Shown here piece by piece: positions 24,801 to 36,251 of a DNA stretch of 64,000 bases. The notes beneath the pieces were generated by a model. The model did no database searches. It saw nothing but the letters and a program-made list of their open reading frames with translations, and had not been told where the DNA came from. Origin of the DNA: Xanthostigma xanthostigma (lineage: Eukaryota; Arthropoda; Insecta; Raphidioptera; Raphidiidae). Positions within the stretch are counted from its first letter, which is position 1; every line of letters begins with the position of its first letter. The stretch covers positions 51,347,665 through 51,411,664 of the forward strand of contig OY754468.1 in assembly GCA_963575645.1 (NCBI GenBank), given 5' to 3'. A program made the position numbers and the translations under genes.

Positions 24801-26529
24801 ATTTAAGTTTGGTCATTTATCCCGGAAACACATGTAGGTATAACATTATTTGAATTTAAAACATAAAAATATAATTGTTTGCTGACACAATAAAAAAATT
24901 AAATAATGTCAGTCTATTGCTTGTATGCCGGTAATACAGAATGTTCAAAAACAATTTGCACATAGAAATGATTTAATTCAAATCTCTAAGTTTAAGAATG
25001 AAATTGATAAGAAATGTGAATGATTTACAGTCCACTGCTTGTCTATTGACTTATTTACCCAGTTCTCAGAAAAAAAATTTAAAAAAATCGGCTTAGGCAG
25101 CTAGGTTATGTAAAACTGATACACGATCCGACCAAGAAAATTATACATTCTTAAATATAAAAACATTTAATTGCTCTTGTTGAAATTGTTTTATTGACTT
25201 GATGGCCGTTTCAATCAATTTATAATTCATGCAACTAGTTGAGAAAGTTACATCCTTGAACTATAACACAAAAACTGAGGGAGAAAGTAACGATTAGAAA
25301 AAAACAGAAAATTTATATAATGACAGTAAAAAACAATAATTTTGGTTTCAATTTTTTTTTATCTATACTAATAATATAAAGAAGAAACATTTACAAGTAC
25401 GTTTGTCGCGGAAAATCTCAAGAGCTACTGAGCCGATTTGAAAAATTCTTTCACTATTCATAGAAGCATTAGGCTATTATTACGCTAAGGCAGAATGGGA
25501 TGAACAGTGAGCGAAAAAGGGGATTACACTAGCGATTTTTTACTGTGTGGCTCTTCACTATTTCGTTGCCAAACCAAAATCTATCAGGGCAAAGCCCTCG
25601 TCCAAAAAGCTAGTTTAAAATAAACGCGAACAGCTGTGATGTTAAAATTTTTGAGCGTTATGTATTTAATTTAAATTAATGAATGACAGTGAAGTATCTA
25701 CAATATTGAATGACATACGTAAATAATTGACTTTGGACCGTTGATAAAGGCTTAGGAATTAAAAATGTATTCAACAGAACCGATAGCAAAGATCTAATAT
25801 CATTTTATAGCGAAATTATTACAAGCCTTGTGAAATTCTAACCTGATTGAAGTATTAAATTTCAGTAGCTATTTAGAATGTAGAATAATATAATATTAAT
25901 AACCTATGCACATGTACTAATCCAAGGTATTTAACTTTTCAAGGTTATAAATAATTGACAGACACGCTTTTCCTGTTACTAACTAAGGATAGGCTTTTGC
26001 ATTCAAAATGAAAAATCCGATTACTTTTAATTTTGAAAAATAAACGATCTTAATTATTTTTTTATAATTATTTCTCATTGCGAATGAATGAAAGTGTGAT
26101 TAAATGTATGAAAGAAGTTTTGTTCTCTAATTGGAAACAAAAAATAAAAATGAAAAATGCTATGTTAAGTAACCTCAAATATTTTACTTTTTGCAAAGTC
26201 TGATGAAAGAAATGCTAAAAATAATAATGAATTAATGAACACTAACCGCTTGTGCCCATTTTGGAAAATACCACTTCGAACTGACAAGCCTGTGAGTATG
26301 TAGGACCCCATTAACGACTTTTCTTTCAACAACGTCTGTCCCAAGAACAGCTGGATTCATTGGGTTTGGATATTTTCTCCATGCTGCTTGAGCAACTGTT
26401 TCCCACGGATGACTGAAATAAAACAAGAAAATCGCAAAAATCAATAATTTTTTTTAAGAAAATTAACACTAAAAACCATTTATGAAATATCACTCACTTA
26501 AACGTATGTTCTGACGTCCAGATTTTCAT
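16165..26529 (-). CDS. slmo: Slowmo, PRELI/MSF1-domain mitochondrial lipid-transfer protein, complete
   Basis: Family members (PRELID3/SLMO2, yeast Ups) carry phospholipids across the mitochondrial intermembrane space with a small TRIAP1/Mdm35 partner. Minus-strand exons: 26529-26498 (MKIWTSEHTF plus two bases), 26412-26247, 16635-16165; 669 coding bases, 222 residues, close to fly Slmo. The PRELI domain covers about residues 1-170: HPWETVAQAAWRKYPNPMNP, DVVERKVVNGVLHTHRLVSSKW, LIGTAKICYASE, LKTTNLTFCRYIAVDE and GVPLSHYMEDLL are family hallmarks. The C-terminus is a helical tail with repeated (S/K)K(S)xDDI units and ends LPKF. Intron 1 is 85 bases; intron 2 is 9.6 kb and repeat-filled. The start is the only Met before the first junction and matches relatives. 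It faces Myo7a head to head. Confidence 0.95.
16750..17293 (+). mobile_element. Tc1/mariner-type non-autonomous element with C-terminal transposase remnant, copy 1
   Basis: Inverted ends TAAGGTGCACATAGGGAAA, continuing imperfectly to TTGGGAAAAAATxxxTGGATCAGAG. Inside, a frame reads SQKYLNMVRDQISPP, then VIPVRQFLNEMFPNRW, which resembles the DDE-domain segment (LNSERYLNLLREEL..., VRQYLNETFPNRWIG) of a transposase common in insects. The central catalytic part is missing. It lies in slowmo intron 2, about 115 bases upstream of the exon 3 acceptor. Copy 2 at 47183-47716 is inverted. Confidence 0.75.
17719..18608. mobile_element. hAT element with exact 8-base duplication, hosting repeat E
   Basis: Starts CAGGGGTGTCAAACTGAT and ends GGGCCGCATCTTTGACATCACCG. 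GTGTAGAG lies directly outside both ends (17711-17718 and 18609-18616). A family E foldback (17866-18478) makes up most of its length; the original hAT piece is about 280 bases. Confidence 0.85.
17866..18478. repeat. Foldback repeat family E, copy 2, with tRNA-Leu-like segment
   Basis: Two inverted AT-rich arms of sub-repeats containing AAAAAACACGCTTTATAxxGAACT flank a hairpin (GTGGGGCGC...GCGCCCCAC, about 18015-18058). Then follow a tRNA-like stretch on the minus strand (about 18265-18362) and the terminal ATAAAGCGTGT. Nested in the hAT element above. Confidence 0.8.
18782..18823. repeat. (AAT)n microsatellite
   Basis: About 14 uninterrupted TAA/AAT triplets. It may be the simple tail of a degraded LINE lying on its right. 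Confidence 0.9.
19890..20067. repeat. Palindromic MITE, about 178 bases
   Basis: TTAGGTTCGTTC...AGCAGCCG...AACGGTAATAAAACCGTA on the left is mirrored on the right, with inner nested stems (CAGTCTTG, CTGCGCAAGAC). It is non-coding and in slowmo intron 2. Confidence 0.8.
20361..20560 (+). repeat. Dispersed repeat family M, copy 1
   Basis: CATATACTTTTATTCTATAC, then AAAATCGCAATCGAACCATT, then an inverted-repeat module CACTGGCGTATCCAGGAGGG...CCCCCTCCTGG...TACGCCCATG. The module resembles short hAT-like MITE ends. Other copies are at 23598, 33478 and 61733 (inverted). Confidence 0.65.
20588..21141. mobile_element. MITE with TGAAGTAAAACTTCTT inverted ends
   Basis: TGAAGTAAAACTTCTT at the left and AAGAAGTTTTACTTCA at the right are perfect 16-base inverted repeats. 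The interior has two related sub-repeats (CCACTGGCAAGTAAAGTATG and CCACTAGCCAGTGAAGTAT). No coding content. Confidence 0.65.
22627..22953 (+). mobile_element. MITE family J, copy 1 (about 330 bases)
   Basis: TATAGTACGCGCCACGGATC opens and GATTCGTGGCGCGTACTATA closes: about 25-base inverted ends including CTAAAAGG / CCTTTTAG. The GC-richer interior has GTGATTGGCCGTGATCGCTC and TTTTCAACAGACTGTACAAG. Five copies occur here (also 32230, 44120, 46637, 54737). Confidence 0.85.
23598..23778 (+). repeat. Dispersed repeat family M, copy 2
   Basis: Same order of blocks as the 20361 copy. The following 150 bases (to about 23930) recur in inverse at about 61575-61735 beside copy 4, so the true unit is longer than the M core. 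Confidence 0.65.
24521..24714 (+). repeat. Family B repeat, internally deleted copy
   Basis: Left end TTTTGACGTGATAACGTCTT and right end TCCGTAAACCGACTTTACAG are both kept, with only about 190 bases between. Confidence 0.75.
25362..25613 (+). mobile_element. Non-autonomous Helitron family 2 (TCTATACTAATA type)
   Basis: Starts A|TCTATACTAATAATATAAAG, a common insect Helitron 5' end. It ends with hairpin AGGGCAAAGCCCT, then AAGCTAG followed by host T. 252 bases, non-coding. It differs in sequence from Helitron family 1. Confidence 0.8.
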
Positions 26530-27238
26530 TTTTCTGTTATAATTTCACACACTTGTCAATTATCACAACCACTATAAAGAAAATATTCACCACACTCCGC
26601 GAACTATTGCAATATGACTGATCGTGAAGACTAAATTCTAAAAATTATGAAATCTCAATTACATGATTGACTTTTCTACATGAATACAAGAAATTTTGTG
26701 CGCATGTCCATTGTTTTCATTAGAGAATACTGCTACAGTCATCTGTCACCTTAAACGTCAACTATTCTCGGATTCACACCAAATTGTCTTCTAATATCAG
26801 ATAAAAACCACAAATACAGGTCAGATAATAGGAAAGATATAAATTAACGGCGAATTATAATTTTCATTGTAATGTAATCTAATTTAAAAATAATATAGCT
26901 ATTTCAGGCTTGTATTTGATGCTTTTGTATTGGTTTTTAGAAGCCTATCGGCCTAAATGCGTACTACGCGATTCATTTTTTTAACATCGCACGGTCGTAT
27001 GTCGTACGCGGCCGGTTAGATCCGGTCAGTCACTCGTGTACCCGCGGTACAGGTAAAACAGTGAGGGAGGTACTGTGATACAGGTGTTACAAACACGTAC
27101 AAAACTTTTTCACTGTGACTTTTAATAATGTTTGAATACTTTGTGAAGTTGTAATCTATTAAAATTCTAAGTGTACAGTGTATTTGTGATTATCGACACA
27201 ATTTAATGGATATATGACGGATATTTATTTATTTACTG
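26530..27238. promoter_or_regulatory. Shared slowmo / Myo7a upstream region and probable Myo7a 5' UTR exon
   Basis: slowmo starts at 26529 on the minus strand; an arthropod-type initiator TCAGT is at 26621-26617 on that strand. On the plus strand a CpG-richer patch (26985-27055) has TCAGT at 27026-27030, and a clean donor CTG|GTGAGT ends a possible leader exon at 27238. The acceptor would be 51453 (TTTTTTTGTTGACAG), where the leader resumes at 51454. The link between these two sites is inference; RNA reads would be needed to show it. Confidence 0.45.
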
Positions 27239-28275
27239 GTGAGTTTTTAAATCAACAATTTGTTTTAAAATAATTAGCACACGGTAGAGATGTACACGTC
27301 GGCTGTTCTATAAGCAGAGTCCACCAACTTGTTTTTATGTCATAGATAATATTGGAAATTTAAATTGCGTTATTTCCATCGAATGCTTCAAAGTAATGTA
27401 CTTCCGTTAATTTAATTTATTTTCGTGTTATGTTAAAACTCAATTAGGAACACCAGTTATCGAAAGAGTGATTTATTTTAAAGTTGTAAAGTTGATCGTC
27501 ATTTGGATAACCGTTATTTGTTTATCAACAACCGTTCACCTAAATATTTTTTCCAAAAAAAACATGTTTAACAGACATTCCCGTGCTTGTTGAAATGTTT
27601 GTGTTTATTTGATTCAATTTTTAGAACTTATTTATGAAATATTCAAACAAATTGTTTTCTATATCATTTTATATTCGATTTAACTTTATTTATTTATGTT
27701 TCCGTCGATGTAACATTTAGAAATGGCGCATGTTATGTTTCCTAACTTGGATCTAATAGGATTTGAACTGAGGTTATGTGAAATCCGCTTAATCCAAATT
27801 GTTCGTTGATGGGGTTATTTACTTGTTAATGACACCATTTGTTGAATGCCACTGTTATATAGCATGATTAGCGGCCCGTTAAAGGCAATAGACTCCTCGG
27901 TTTTAATTCTCATTTGGTGATGCTGTTTTTGAAAAGATAATTATCGTCAACGCCCTGAAAGCTAAGATTTAAAATCAACACTTTGGCAAAAGGTGTTGTT
28001 CGGTTTGCGACTCATGTAATAAAATTAAGTTTAAATTTTTACGTTATGTTCTTTCAAAATAAAACAAAATATTGAAGTCTTTTTCGGGTGATGAATATAA
28101 GATTTTTGGCTACAATAATAACAACTGACTTAACCATTGTGTATTAATTAGTTGTTTAAAATCTATCGATATTATTTAATTTTTTTTAATGGCTTTTTTT
28201 AATGTTGACTCAAATTAGAGACTTTGCCCTTGTGCTTTGCTCTGTCATCGGTCGGTATAAGTATTTAGTTACTTA

Positions 28276-28874
28276 CTAGTGTGACCTGTGCGAATTATTC
28301 GCACTAAATAAGTATAATAATTATCACTTTACAAAATTATTTTTTAAATATGATTGCAGGTATTCAATTCGTTTCTAATTTTGCACACTGCTTATAACGT
28401 TCTTCTTTTTGTTGTATTACAATATGAAGCTCAGATGACAGATCGAAGATATATTTTACTAAAATTGTCATATAGAGGCGCAAGTAGCAAAAGCGTTCAG
28501 CTAAGCCGTCAGATGGCATCACGCAGCATTGCTGTGACGTTGTTAAGCGTTGCTCGCTGTTTCAAAATTAAAGCCGTCAGATGGCAGTATGCAGTATTAT
28601 GTCTGTTGTATTACAATATGAAGGTCAGATGACAGATCGAAGTGTTGACGTTGTTTCAAAATTAAAGCCGTCAGATGGAAGACGTTGTTCAGCGTTGCTG
28701 TATTTTAATTAATTTACTAAAACAAAAGCAATAATAAATTTTTTAGTTGTCGGTGTCAGTAGAGCAAGCAATTATCTGTAAAATGATATATAATTTATGT
28801 GGAGAAATTGTGAGGTTTTTTCTAAAAAGGGAGGCAAACATCTTTAACCTTAGCGTATTAATATACCTATATGA
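28276..28874 (-). mobile_element. Non-autonomous Helitron family 1, copy 2 (full length)
   Basis: Read on the minus strand it runs from TCATATAGGTATATTAATAC (host A before it) to hairpin GTGCGAATAATTCGCAC...CTAG (host T after it). The interior repeats GCCGTCAGATGG several times. Confidence 0.88.
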
Positions 28875-29478
28875 TATTTTGACTATAATTTTTATTCTCG
28901 TATTTGGATAACAAAACGTCAATGAGGTTCGGTTTGTGCTCGTGTTTTGTTTTTTTTTTTGTTTAAATAAAAATTGACAATAGAAACGTATTTACATAAT
29001 TTTTTTACTAAAGTCATTTACATTTGGTCAACGTGACATTGGTTCTAGTCGAACTGTGTCATTTACGATTTGAATGTGTATTATTGTAAAATGATACAAT
29101 TTAACCATTGTTGTTTGCTTTTCTGTCAACTTCAAGGTCGCTTAGACAAAAAGTAAAAGGGCTAAGTACAAAAGTATATCATGCTCGTGAACTATCTAAG
29201 AATGCGACGGAAAAATTGACACATATACTTAAATCAACAAAGAAATAAAATCCCCTTGCTTTATGTCAAGATAATTTTTTTCTTTGAAATTAAAATTACA
29301 AATACGGTATTGAAATACCTCAAAGGTGAACTTATAATGATTGGAAAATTGAGTTAGTCAATTTTTAAATTTTAAGGAAATGGGAAACCTAAATATCATT
29401 TGCTACCTCCAATATATCTGCAAGAGAAATATTTTGTGTTCTGGGAAGAAATTTCCTTCGACGCCTGCACTGTTTTAC

Positions 29479-30038
29479 CAGCGTTGCCATACGTCCCGAT
29501 TTTGGTGGGACGTCCCGATTTTTAAATCAAAATTAAATGTCCCGCGCGGGACAGTTTCATGCCCGCTTTTCGGGGATAACTCGGGGATAACTTTAAAAGA
29601 AGTTAATTAAATCTTCACAGAAATATCATGAATAAGTAGGTAATTCTTATAAATAATTATTCTCTTATTGTAAGTTGCAATTTGTAACACTCACTCCACA
29701 GACTATTGTTTGAAACGCCATATTTTTCTAACGAATAAAACTTTTGATTTTGATTTCTGTTTTTTTTTTTTTTTTTATTCTGAAGACGATTAAGACTCAA
29801 CTATTTAACGATAGGGTAAATCTGATTTAAAATATTATATTTTTATTAAAATACATTTTCTATGCCTATTTTTGCTATAACGTAATTTTAATTCAAATAA
29901 AAAGATAAATAGGTATTTTAAAACTTCTGATTATATATGTTTTTTTACTATGTCCCGCTTTCCACGAAAGAATCCCGCTGTTTTCACTCAAAGAGTTCCA
30001 AAATCCCGACTTGGCTAAAAAAAAAACTGGCAACGCTG
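29479..30038. mobile_element. hAT element with CAGCGTTGCCA ends
   Basis: Begins CAGCGTTGCCATACGTCCCG and ends CTGGCAACGCTG, with CCAAAATCCCGAC / CCCGATTTTGG just inside. Flanks TGTTTTAC and AGTGTTAC agree at six of eight positions, an eroded duplication. No transposase remains. Confidence 0.8.
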
Positions 30039-30506
30039 AGTGTTACAGACATATTGCAGGCAGCAAATTTTTTCCAGGCCTTCGCCCTTCGCTGTATCCG
30101 TTTCACGAACGTTTGAAGACGTTAATTTCGATTAGAATGGTTTAATCAGTTCGATTAATATTTTGATCTATCCGAAAATTAATTCACGACGCTCGAATAT
30201 ATTATATTTGTATATGATTGCATAGCGAACGGACAGTCATCACGGCATTTGCAGTTTACTATGATCGGCGCATTGACCTTGACTGTTTTCGGGGGCATAG
30301 CTTGCAGCTAAATTAGTTCTGTAATCAAATATATTACTTATTAGCATGTAACTATTTGAAAGGTATAGATATTAAAATTACTGACGTAGCAGTAATTCCT
30401 TATGTAGTTATACAGTTACTGACAATTGTACCTGATAGACCTGGAAAATCTGTAAAAGTCCTGGATTTTTATAGGTCATGGAAATGTCGAAATATTTAGT
30501 CATGCA

Positions 30507-31077
30507 ATGAATTTACCGCGTCTAGCGGTTGAGTGCTGTACTACTATTAAAAAAATGGATAATGAAAATGGGATTATATTATGGGGTAATTCCCCCCACG
30601 CATATAAGATCCTAACACTTCAAAAAAAAGTTGTGAGAATTATAAGTAAGGTCAAATACAATGAACATTGCTATCCCTTATTTATAAAACATGGAATAAT
30701 GTCGTTACCGTCACTATATATTTATCAATGTCTTATATAATATGCAAAAGTCAACATCAACCGTTTTGAAAGCCATTCTGACTTCCATAGTTACAACACT
30801 AGATCAAAAAATGAAATATGCTTACCTCAAAGAAGGCTAAATCTGTCCCAGGCTGCCCCAGATTACATGGCCAAAAAGCTTTATAACATGCTGCCAAGAG
30901 ACATACAAGTTTTACCTTTAAAAAATTTTAAGAGTAAATTAAATACAATTTTTAAGCAAAACTGTTTTTACAGTATTAACGACTTTTTTAATTTTTCTTT
31001 ATAATTGACTACTTGACGTTTTTGTACCCACGTATTGTGATTCTCAAATAAATAATCTATCTATCTATCTATCTATC
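30507..31077 (+). mobile_element. 5'-truncated LINE: end of reverse transcriptase ORF and (TCTA)n tail
   Basis: The frame reads GIILWGNSPHAYKILTLQKK, VVRIISKVKYNEHCYPLF and GIMSLPSLYIYQCL, matching the C-terminal end of CR1/Jockey-type LINE polyproteins (typically YGIIFWGNS...LQKKAIRII...CRPLF...LPSLYI). After a stop codon the same frame continues with SYNTRSKNEICLPQ...LYNMLPRDIQ, also typical. It ends in (TCTA)n at 31054-31077. Only the last 170 or so codons are present. Confidence 0.85.
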
Positions 31078-31138
31078 ATGAAACAGTCAGGGAAAAATTG
31101 CGTTAAATATGCTTGAAAACTTGCGGGCAAGTCAAGAA

Positions 31139-31852
31139 TTTTGATGTGATAACGTCTTATAAATTGATGAATCACCAATCTTATAAATTGATGAAACACC
31201 GGCTGCATGCACGAAAAAGTGTAACGTTCCGCCTGACCCTGTGCGTGCTTTTCTCGAAAACGGCCCTAACGATTTGGATGAAATTTACTGAAAAGGGATT
31301 TTGGGGGGGCAAAAAATCGTTTTAGCGAGGTCTCATCTCTCGAAAAAATCGTTTTCTTACAAATTTTATCATTATAAAAATCAATTTTTTGACGTATGAA
31401 AATACTTAAATATTGTAAGTAGGTTTTGGAATTTTATATAAACAATGAAACAATTGTTTTCAAAATATTATGACAGTTAATCTTTGAGACTTAAAATAAA
31501 TACGAAAGAAAGAAAGTTAAAAAAAACAATTATTATTATAGGTGGTGAGTAATTTTAATAAATAAAATTAACCTAAATTTGAAGCGAAAGATGCAATATC
31601 ATAGATTCGAATTATTATAATTATTATATGTAGAAGATAGGAGAAATAGAACATAAATTATTGACGTGATAACGTCTTATAAATTGATGAATCACGTCAA
31701 TATAAAAAGATGAAACACCGGCTGCATGCACGAAAAAGTGTAACGTTCCTAACGTTCCGCCTGACCCTGTGCGTGATATTAAATATGATATTCGAGCGGA
31801 ATACGTTATCACGTAAAACTATCGTCCGTAAACCGACTTTACAGACAACCAA
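31139..31852 (+). repeat. Family B repeat, longer variant (or two copies)
   Basis: A left end at 31139-31245 and a further left end plus right end at 31660-31852 enclose a block (about 31560-31625: CCTAAATTTGAAGCGAAAG, GATGCAATATCATAGATTCG) also found between family B ends at 38655-38715. This suggests either a variant element or repeated insertion at the same site type. Confidence 0.6.
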
Positions 31853-32229
31853 TTTTTTTTTATTTCAAATATATGTGGGACAGAGAAAAATAGATTTTGC
31901 ATTTTTGACGACAAAAGATCAAAGCGTTATAAAATCACGTATATGCAAACGTACAGCTCATATATAGAGGAAAATAAGGATTTTTTTACTTATTTCCGAG
32001 AGTATTAATAAAAGAGAGAGAGAGATTGATAAGGAAAACAATTAGCCGACTGTCATATTTATGTAAATGATAACGTGCTATTTGAGTACTAATAATAATT
32101 TACTTATTATATAGGCACATTGTTACAAAACAATTATCGTATTTAAACTGATATGCTTTTTGTACATATTTTACTAGTAATCCATCTACCGACCACACGT
32201 AATAATCTGTTATCATATGCTGTATGTTA

Positions 32230-32554
32230 ATAATACGCGCCACGGATCTAAAAGGTTCGGAAGATAGTCACAAACAGCGTCGTAAAGGGACATTTTAGAG
32301 CCGTTGATACTCTCATCACCTCCCAGCTGCCTGCACGGAACGTGCGCTCGTCGGTGGTTGGCCGTGATCGCTCGTTGCCTTTGTCACTTGTCGCTTTCCT
32401 GATTTAAAGTACAGTCGAGTACGCTATTGTCAAGTTGTTATTGTTATTTTAGTTTTGTTGAGTTGCGAGTTTGTAGTTTTTCAACAGACTGTACAAGCGC
32501 AAGCCCGCATTCGCATCTAACTTCCGAGCCTTTTAGATTCGTGGCGCGTATTAT
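32230..32554 (+). mobile_element. MITE family J, copy 2
   Basis: ATAATACGCGCCACGGATCT to GATTCGTGGCGCGTATTATA, full length, same sense as copy 1 and about 93% alike by eye. Confidence 0.85.
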
Positions 32555-33477
32555 ATATGTACAATAACTATGTACAAATCGTGTGTAATCAATTAAACAA
32601 ATGCTTTAAAGTTTGATACCTGCAAACATCTGTTTGATACACTGATAATGGGACAAGATCCGTTTTTTTGGTTATTGTGCACACTCATTGTAAAATGTTT
32701 GCTGCATATAGATATATATCAATACTAATATCTACTATTAGATTTAGAATGTCCGCTTCACGCATCTGTCTGTCTGTTTATACTCTTTTAGGACACACTT
32801 GAACACGGCGCTCCTATTATTTAGCGGGCCACTAGTGCAAGATCTTTGACGGATCCTCCTGCCTACCGCTTCGATTTTTGTCTTCTGTTCATCTCTCTTT
32901 ACGTTAGCTCAAAATAGGGGGGTGGTCGGACAAAATCCCACCAAATCTCATGTCAACTTTTTAATTCAGAGAAAATAACTGATTGCATTGCCTAGGGGTT
33001 CGGACAGGGTTAATCCGGCCCTGAGTTTTTCCCTGTGTATTTATAAAAATTTTTCCTACATTAGCACTAAACCGGATTAGCATTAAGTTCAGATTGAAAC
33101 CGTCATTAAAATATTTGTAACTCTTCGAGTTCAGTTATTATTAACGTAAATGAAAGGGAAGTTATAATCTCTATAAAACCTTGAAGAGAAAACAACCAAC
33201 TTTTGTTGTACAGTTTAACAAAAATGTTATTTTTAGTGGGGATTTATTCGTGTGATGTTTATGGACTTGCAGAATAATACTATCTATTTATGTATTGAAG
33301 TCGCATTGAAATCCACTCTTTTCGTTAAAAATTTTCGTGTAGTGTCATAGAAAAGCAAATCAATAAATGTTGAATGCATTTTTTATGTTAAAATCTACAG
33401 TTGCAACTGGAAATAATACCCAACTAAAAGAATCCGTACAAATTACCCACGCATTTATGCTATGCACAGGCCCGGAC

Positions 33478-33656
33478 CATATACTTTTATTCTATACTGA
33501 CCATAATAATATCGCAATCGAACCATTAGAGTGCAAACATATACTTCTGTCTTTTTTAAGTCGTAAGCGCTGGCGTACCCAGGAGGGCATAAACAAGCAC
33601 GGGGGACCCGGCTTAAGAAATTTCTAGTTTGCCCCCTCCTGGGCCATGTTAACCTC
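33478..33656 (+). repeat. Dispersed repeat family M, copy 3
   Basis: Same blocks as the 20361 copy, ending CCCCCTCCTGGGCCATGTTA. The following 33656-33780 segment (GCTGCTTGCTTGGAATTTAT, TTTACGACCGAGGTATG) recurs at about 62880-62990. Confidence 0.65.
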
Positions 33657-34336
33657 AAAGCTGCTTGCTTGGAATTTATCTGTGTTTTTATGTAATTAAT
33701 TAATTAATGTATTTAATTAGCGTATTTACGACCGAGGTATGTAGAAAAATAGTAAACACCACACTAGCCGAAAGTTTGATATCCCTTTGCACTGCGCGTC
33801 ATGATGCCCTCATATACTATTGGGTTGTGCATGTGGACTCTCTGATGATGCCATAATAAATTCTGGATGGCCCCTTTGATTATTTTTTCTCTAAAATAGT
33901 TTTTTTGTGTTCACCCAAATAACATTTTAGTACAGTTACTAAAATGTTGGCATCAAATAGGAATGCCGTATTGGGTTACTTGAAATTTTCGCCGCAGCGC
34001 GCGTTGAAAGATCTTGAATAACTTGCCGCTAATTAATTCGCAAATAAAACATCCGCCAGTGTGGACCACCTGTTGCAACGCCAACGGCCGAACAAGAGAC
34101 GAGCGGCGGAGTTCAGTGTTTGTTTTGTTTCGTTTGTATAAAGAAAAATCTAGGTTATTGGTTAATGTACAATCCTATACACACGTAATAAGATGTACGC
34201 ATCTTTGAGCATACACATGAGGACTGCTAAAGATACGTGCAATCAATATCAATACACACTGATCCAGTCCTATTATTAGCTGCGCGAACGCACACTTGCA
34301 AAACTACCATTATCACATTTTGATTTATAATTATTA

Positions 34337-34920
34337 ACTAGCGGCCCTGTACGTGCTTCGCTACGTATAAAGTGAAATAATAAAACAATTTAATTGGAAC
34401 ATCTATCTATCTATCTATTTTATTAATAGCTAGCTATTTTAAAATATACATGGGCGTATATGTGTGTATGTCGAGCACTCCGGCTGCGCCGTCGTGCTCG
34501 AAAAAGAATAGCGTAAAGTATTCGTGGATAACTGGTCTTTAAAACACTTGCTCTATTTCGAGGGTTCACTCCGGCTGCGCCGTCGTGCTCGAAAAAAAGC
34601 ATTTGTTTTAAACGATATTCAGTTTTTTTACATCCTCGATCTAGATATATGGTTGTTAAGTTCGTTGCGCCATCTATTGAATATTCACTCAATCCAGTCA
34701 ACAGGTATCGCCATCTTATATGGTTGTATAATGACTGTCAAGGAATAGACAAATAATTTGCAATAAAATAATATTGCGACTATAAATTGAAATGTAAGCT
34801 ATCCTATCTTTCAAGTTGGGTCGAATTGCACACGGTGTGCAAATCAAATTTAAAATCGGTTCAGTAGTTTAGGAGTTCATCGCGGACAAACATGTGACAC
34901 GTAATTTTTATATATAAAGA
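34337..34920 (+). repeat. LINE 3'-tail repeat, family G, copy 2
   Basis: Opens ACTAGCGGCCCTGTACGTGC and ends after AAAATCGGTTCAGTAGTTTA and TTTTTATATATAAAGATTA, a standard insect LINE 3' end. It abuts the next LINE-tail copy directly. Confidence 0.65.
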
Positions 34921-34923
34921 TTA

Positions 34924-35285
34924 ACTAGCGGTCCCGCTCGGTTTCACCCGGGTGCAAAAGAACGAATTGGGGGGGGGGGGGCATGAGTACGCACATTCAT
35001 CTAAGTTTACCAAGATGAATGTTGTGTCCAAATTTCATGATGATCGGAGTTACCGTTCAAAAGTTTTTGTCGGATGGACAAATTTTGAGTTACAATTTGC
35101 AACATTTTTCATTGATGCTCCGCTCCTATTGGCCGTAGCGTGATATTATATAGCCTATAGCCTTCCTCGATAAATGAACTATCCAACAAAAAAAAATTTT
35201 TTCAATTCGAACCAGTAGTTCCTGAGATTATCGTGTTCAACCAAACAAACAAACTCTTCAGCTATATAATATATTAGTATAGATT
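34924..35285 (+). repeat. LINE 3'-tail repeat, family F, copy 1
   Basis: ACTAGCGGTCCCGCTCGGTT through TATATTAGTATAGAT. Contains a run of 13 G (34969-34981) after AACGAATT. Other copies: 40003-40880 (inverted, split), 48305-48932 (split) and 58970-59286. Confidence 0.7.
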
Positions 35286-35749
35286 TGACTGTATAATTAT
35301 AGACGCTCGACAATTGAGGTCATCAGCGTTCTACAAGACGAGCAGTCCATGAGTGTATGGTCCAAGGTAGACATCCATAGATATGTGTGTATACAGGTGT
35401 GTATTTTAATAAAAGAAATAAAAGAAAAGAAAAAAAAGACGCCATTATGATGAGATCTGTACTGTTCACTGTACAGTTATAGGGGCACTAAAACGGGACA
35501 AGGATATATAATGTTTTCATATAGTTTTATTTTTTAACTAACCTGAAGCCGCGACTTTACTTGCCTTATAGCTTTTGCCCGCGCGACTTTGCTTACGTGA
35601 ATGTCAATTTTATCCACAGATACGCTCATATAAATACAGTGTAACCTCTTTATAACGTCCTTCGTTATAACGAAAAACTCCCTATAACGTAGAAGCTTTT
35701 GCAATTTGGTTGGTTTACCTTAAAACCCATACCTACATTAATACCCTCT

Positions 35750-36040
35750 TCAAATCTTTGATTAACGTATGAATAGAACTCTTCAAATAAATAAAATTGT
35801 CGACCAATTTTTTTCAGACTATATATTGACAAAAATAAAATTATAAATCAATATTACAAAAGATGACGTTTAGATCGGGATTTAGATCTTCTTCAGAAAT
35901 AATCTAAAAAAATCTATAAAAAATTAATTATCATAATTTACTTATTTTATAATAGAATGCAGAAGTTAATTAAAATTATCGAAAATATGAAAATTGGTTG
36001 TTATTAATTTTTCATATTTTCGATAATTTTGTACTGCCAC
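35750..36040. repeat. Palindromic repeat family L with eroded CTGAAGA/GAAAC-like motif
   Basis: CTTTGATTAACGTATGAATAGAACTC then AAATTGTCGACCAATTTTT, followed by ATGACGTTTAGATCGGGATT and CTTCTTCAGAAATA, and an inverted TATGAAAAT block around 35990-36015. Related to 42600-42850, 46320-46430 and about 1126-1280. Confidence 0.55.
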
Positions 36041-36251
36041 GTTGAATTGAGTGGGCTGTAAAAATACGTAATAGATTAATTTTAGTCGATTGTTAAAAAT
36101 ATCTACGCTGTCATTTCATTTGTGATGACGACTTACAGGTGGAAAGTGCAAGGTTTCTTCGACGATTTAATTATAATTGTGCTTTGTAAAAAAGAGAAAG
36201 ATACCTACTTTGTATTAGCTTTTTTATACAGGGATGAGTCAGATCACCCGT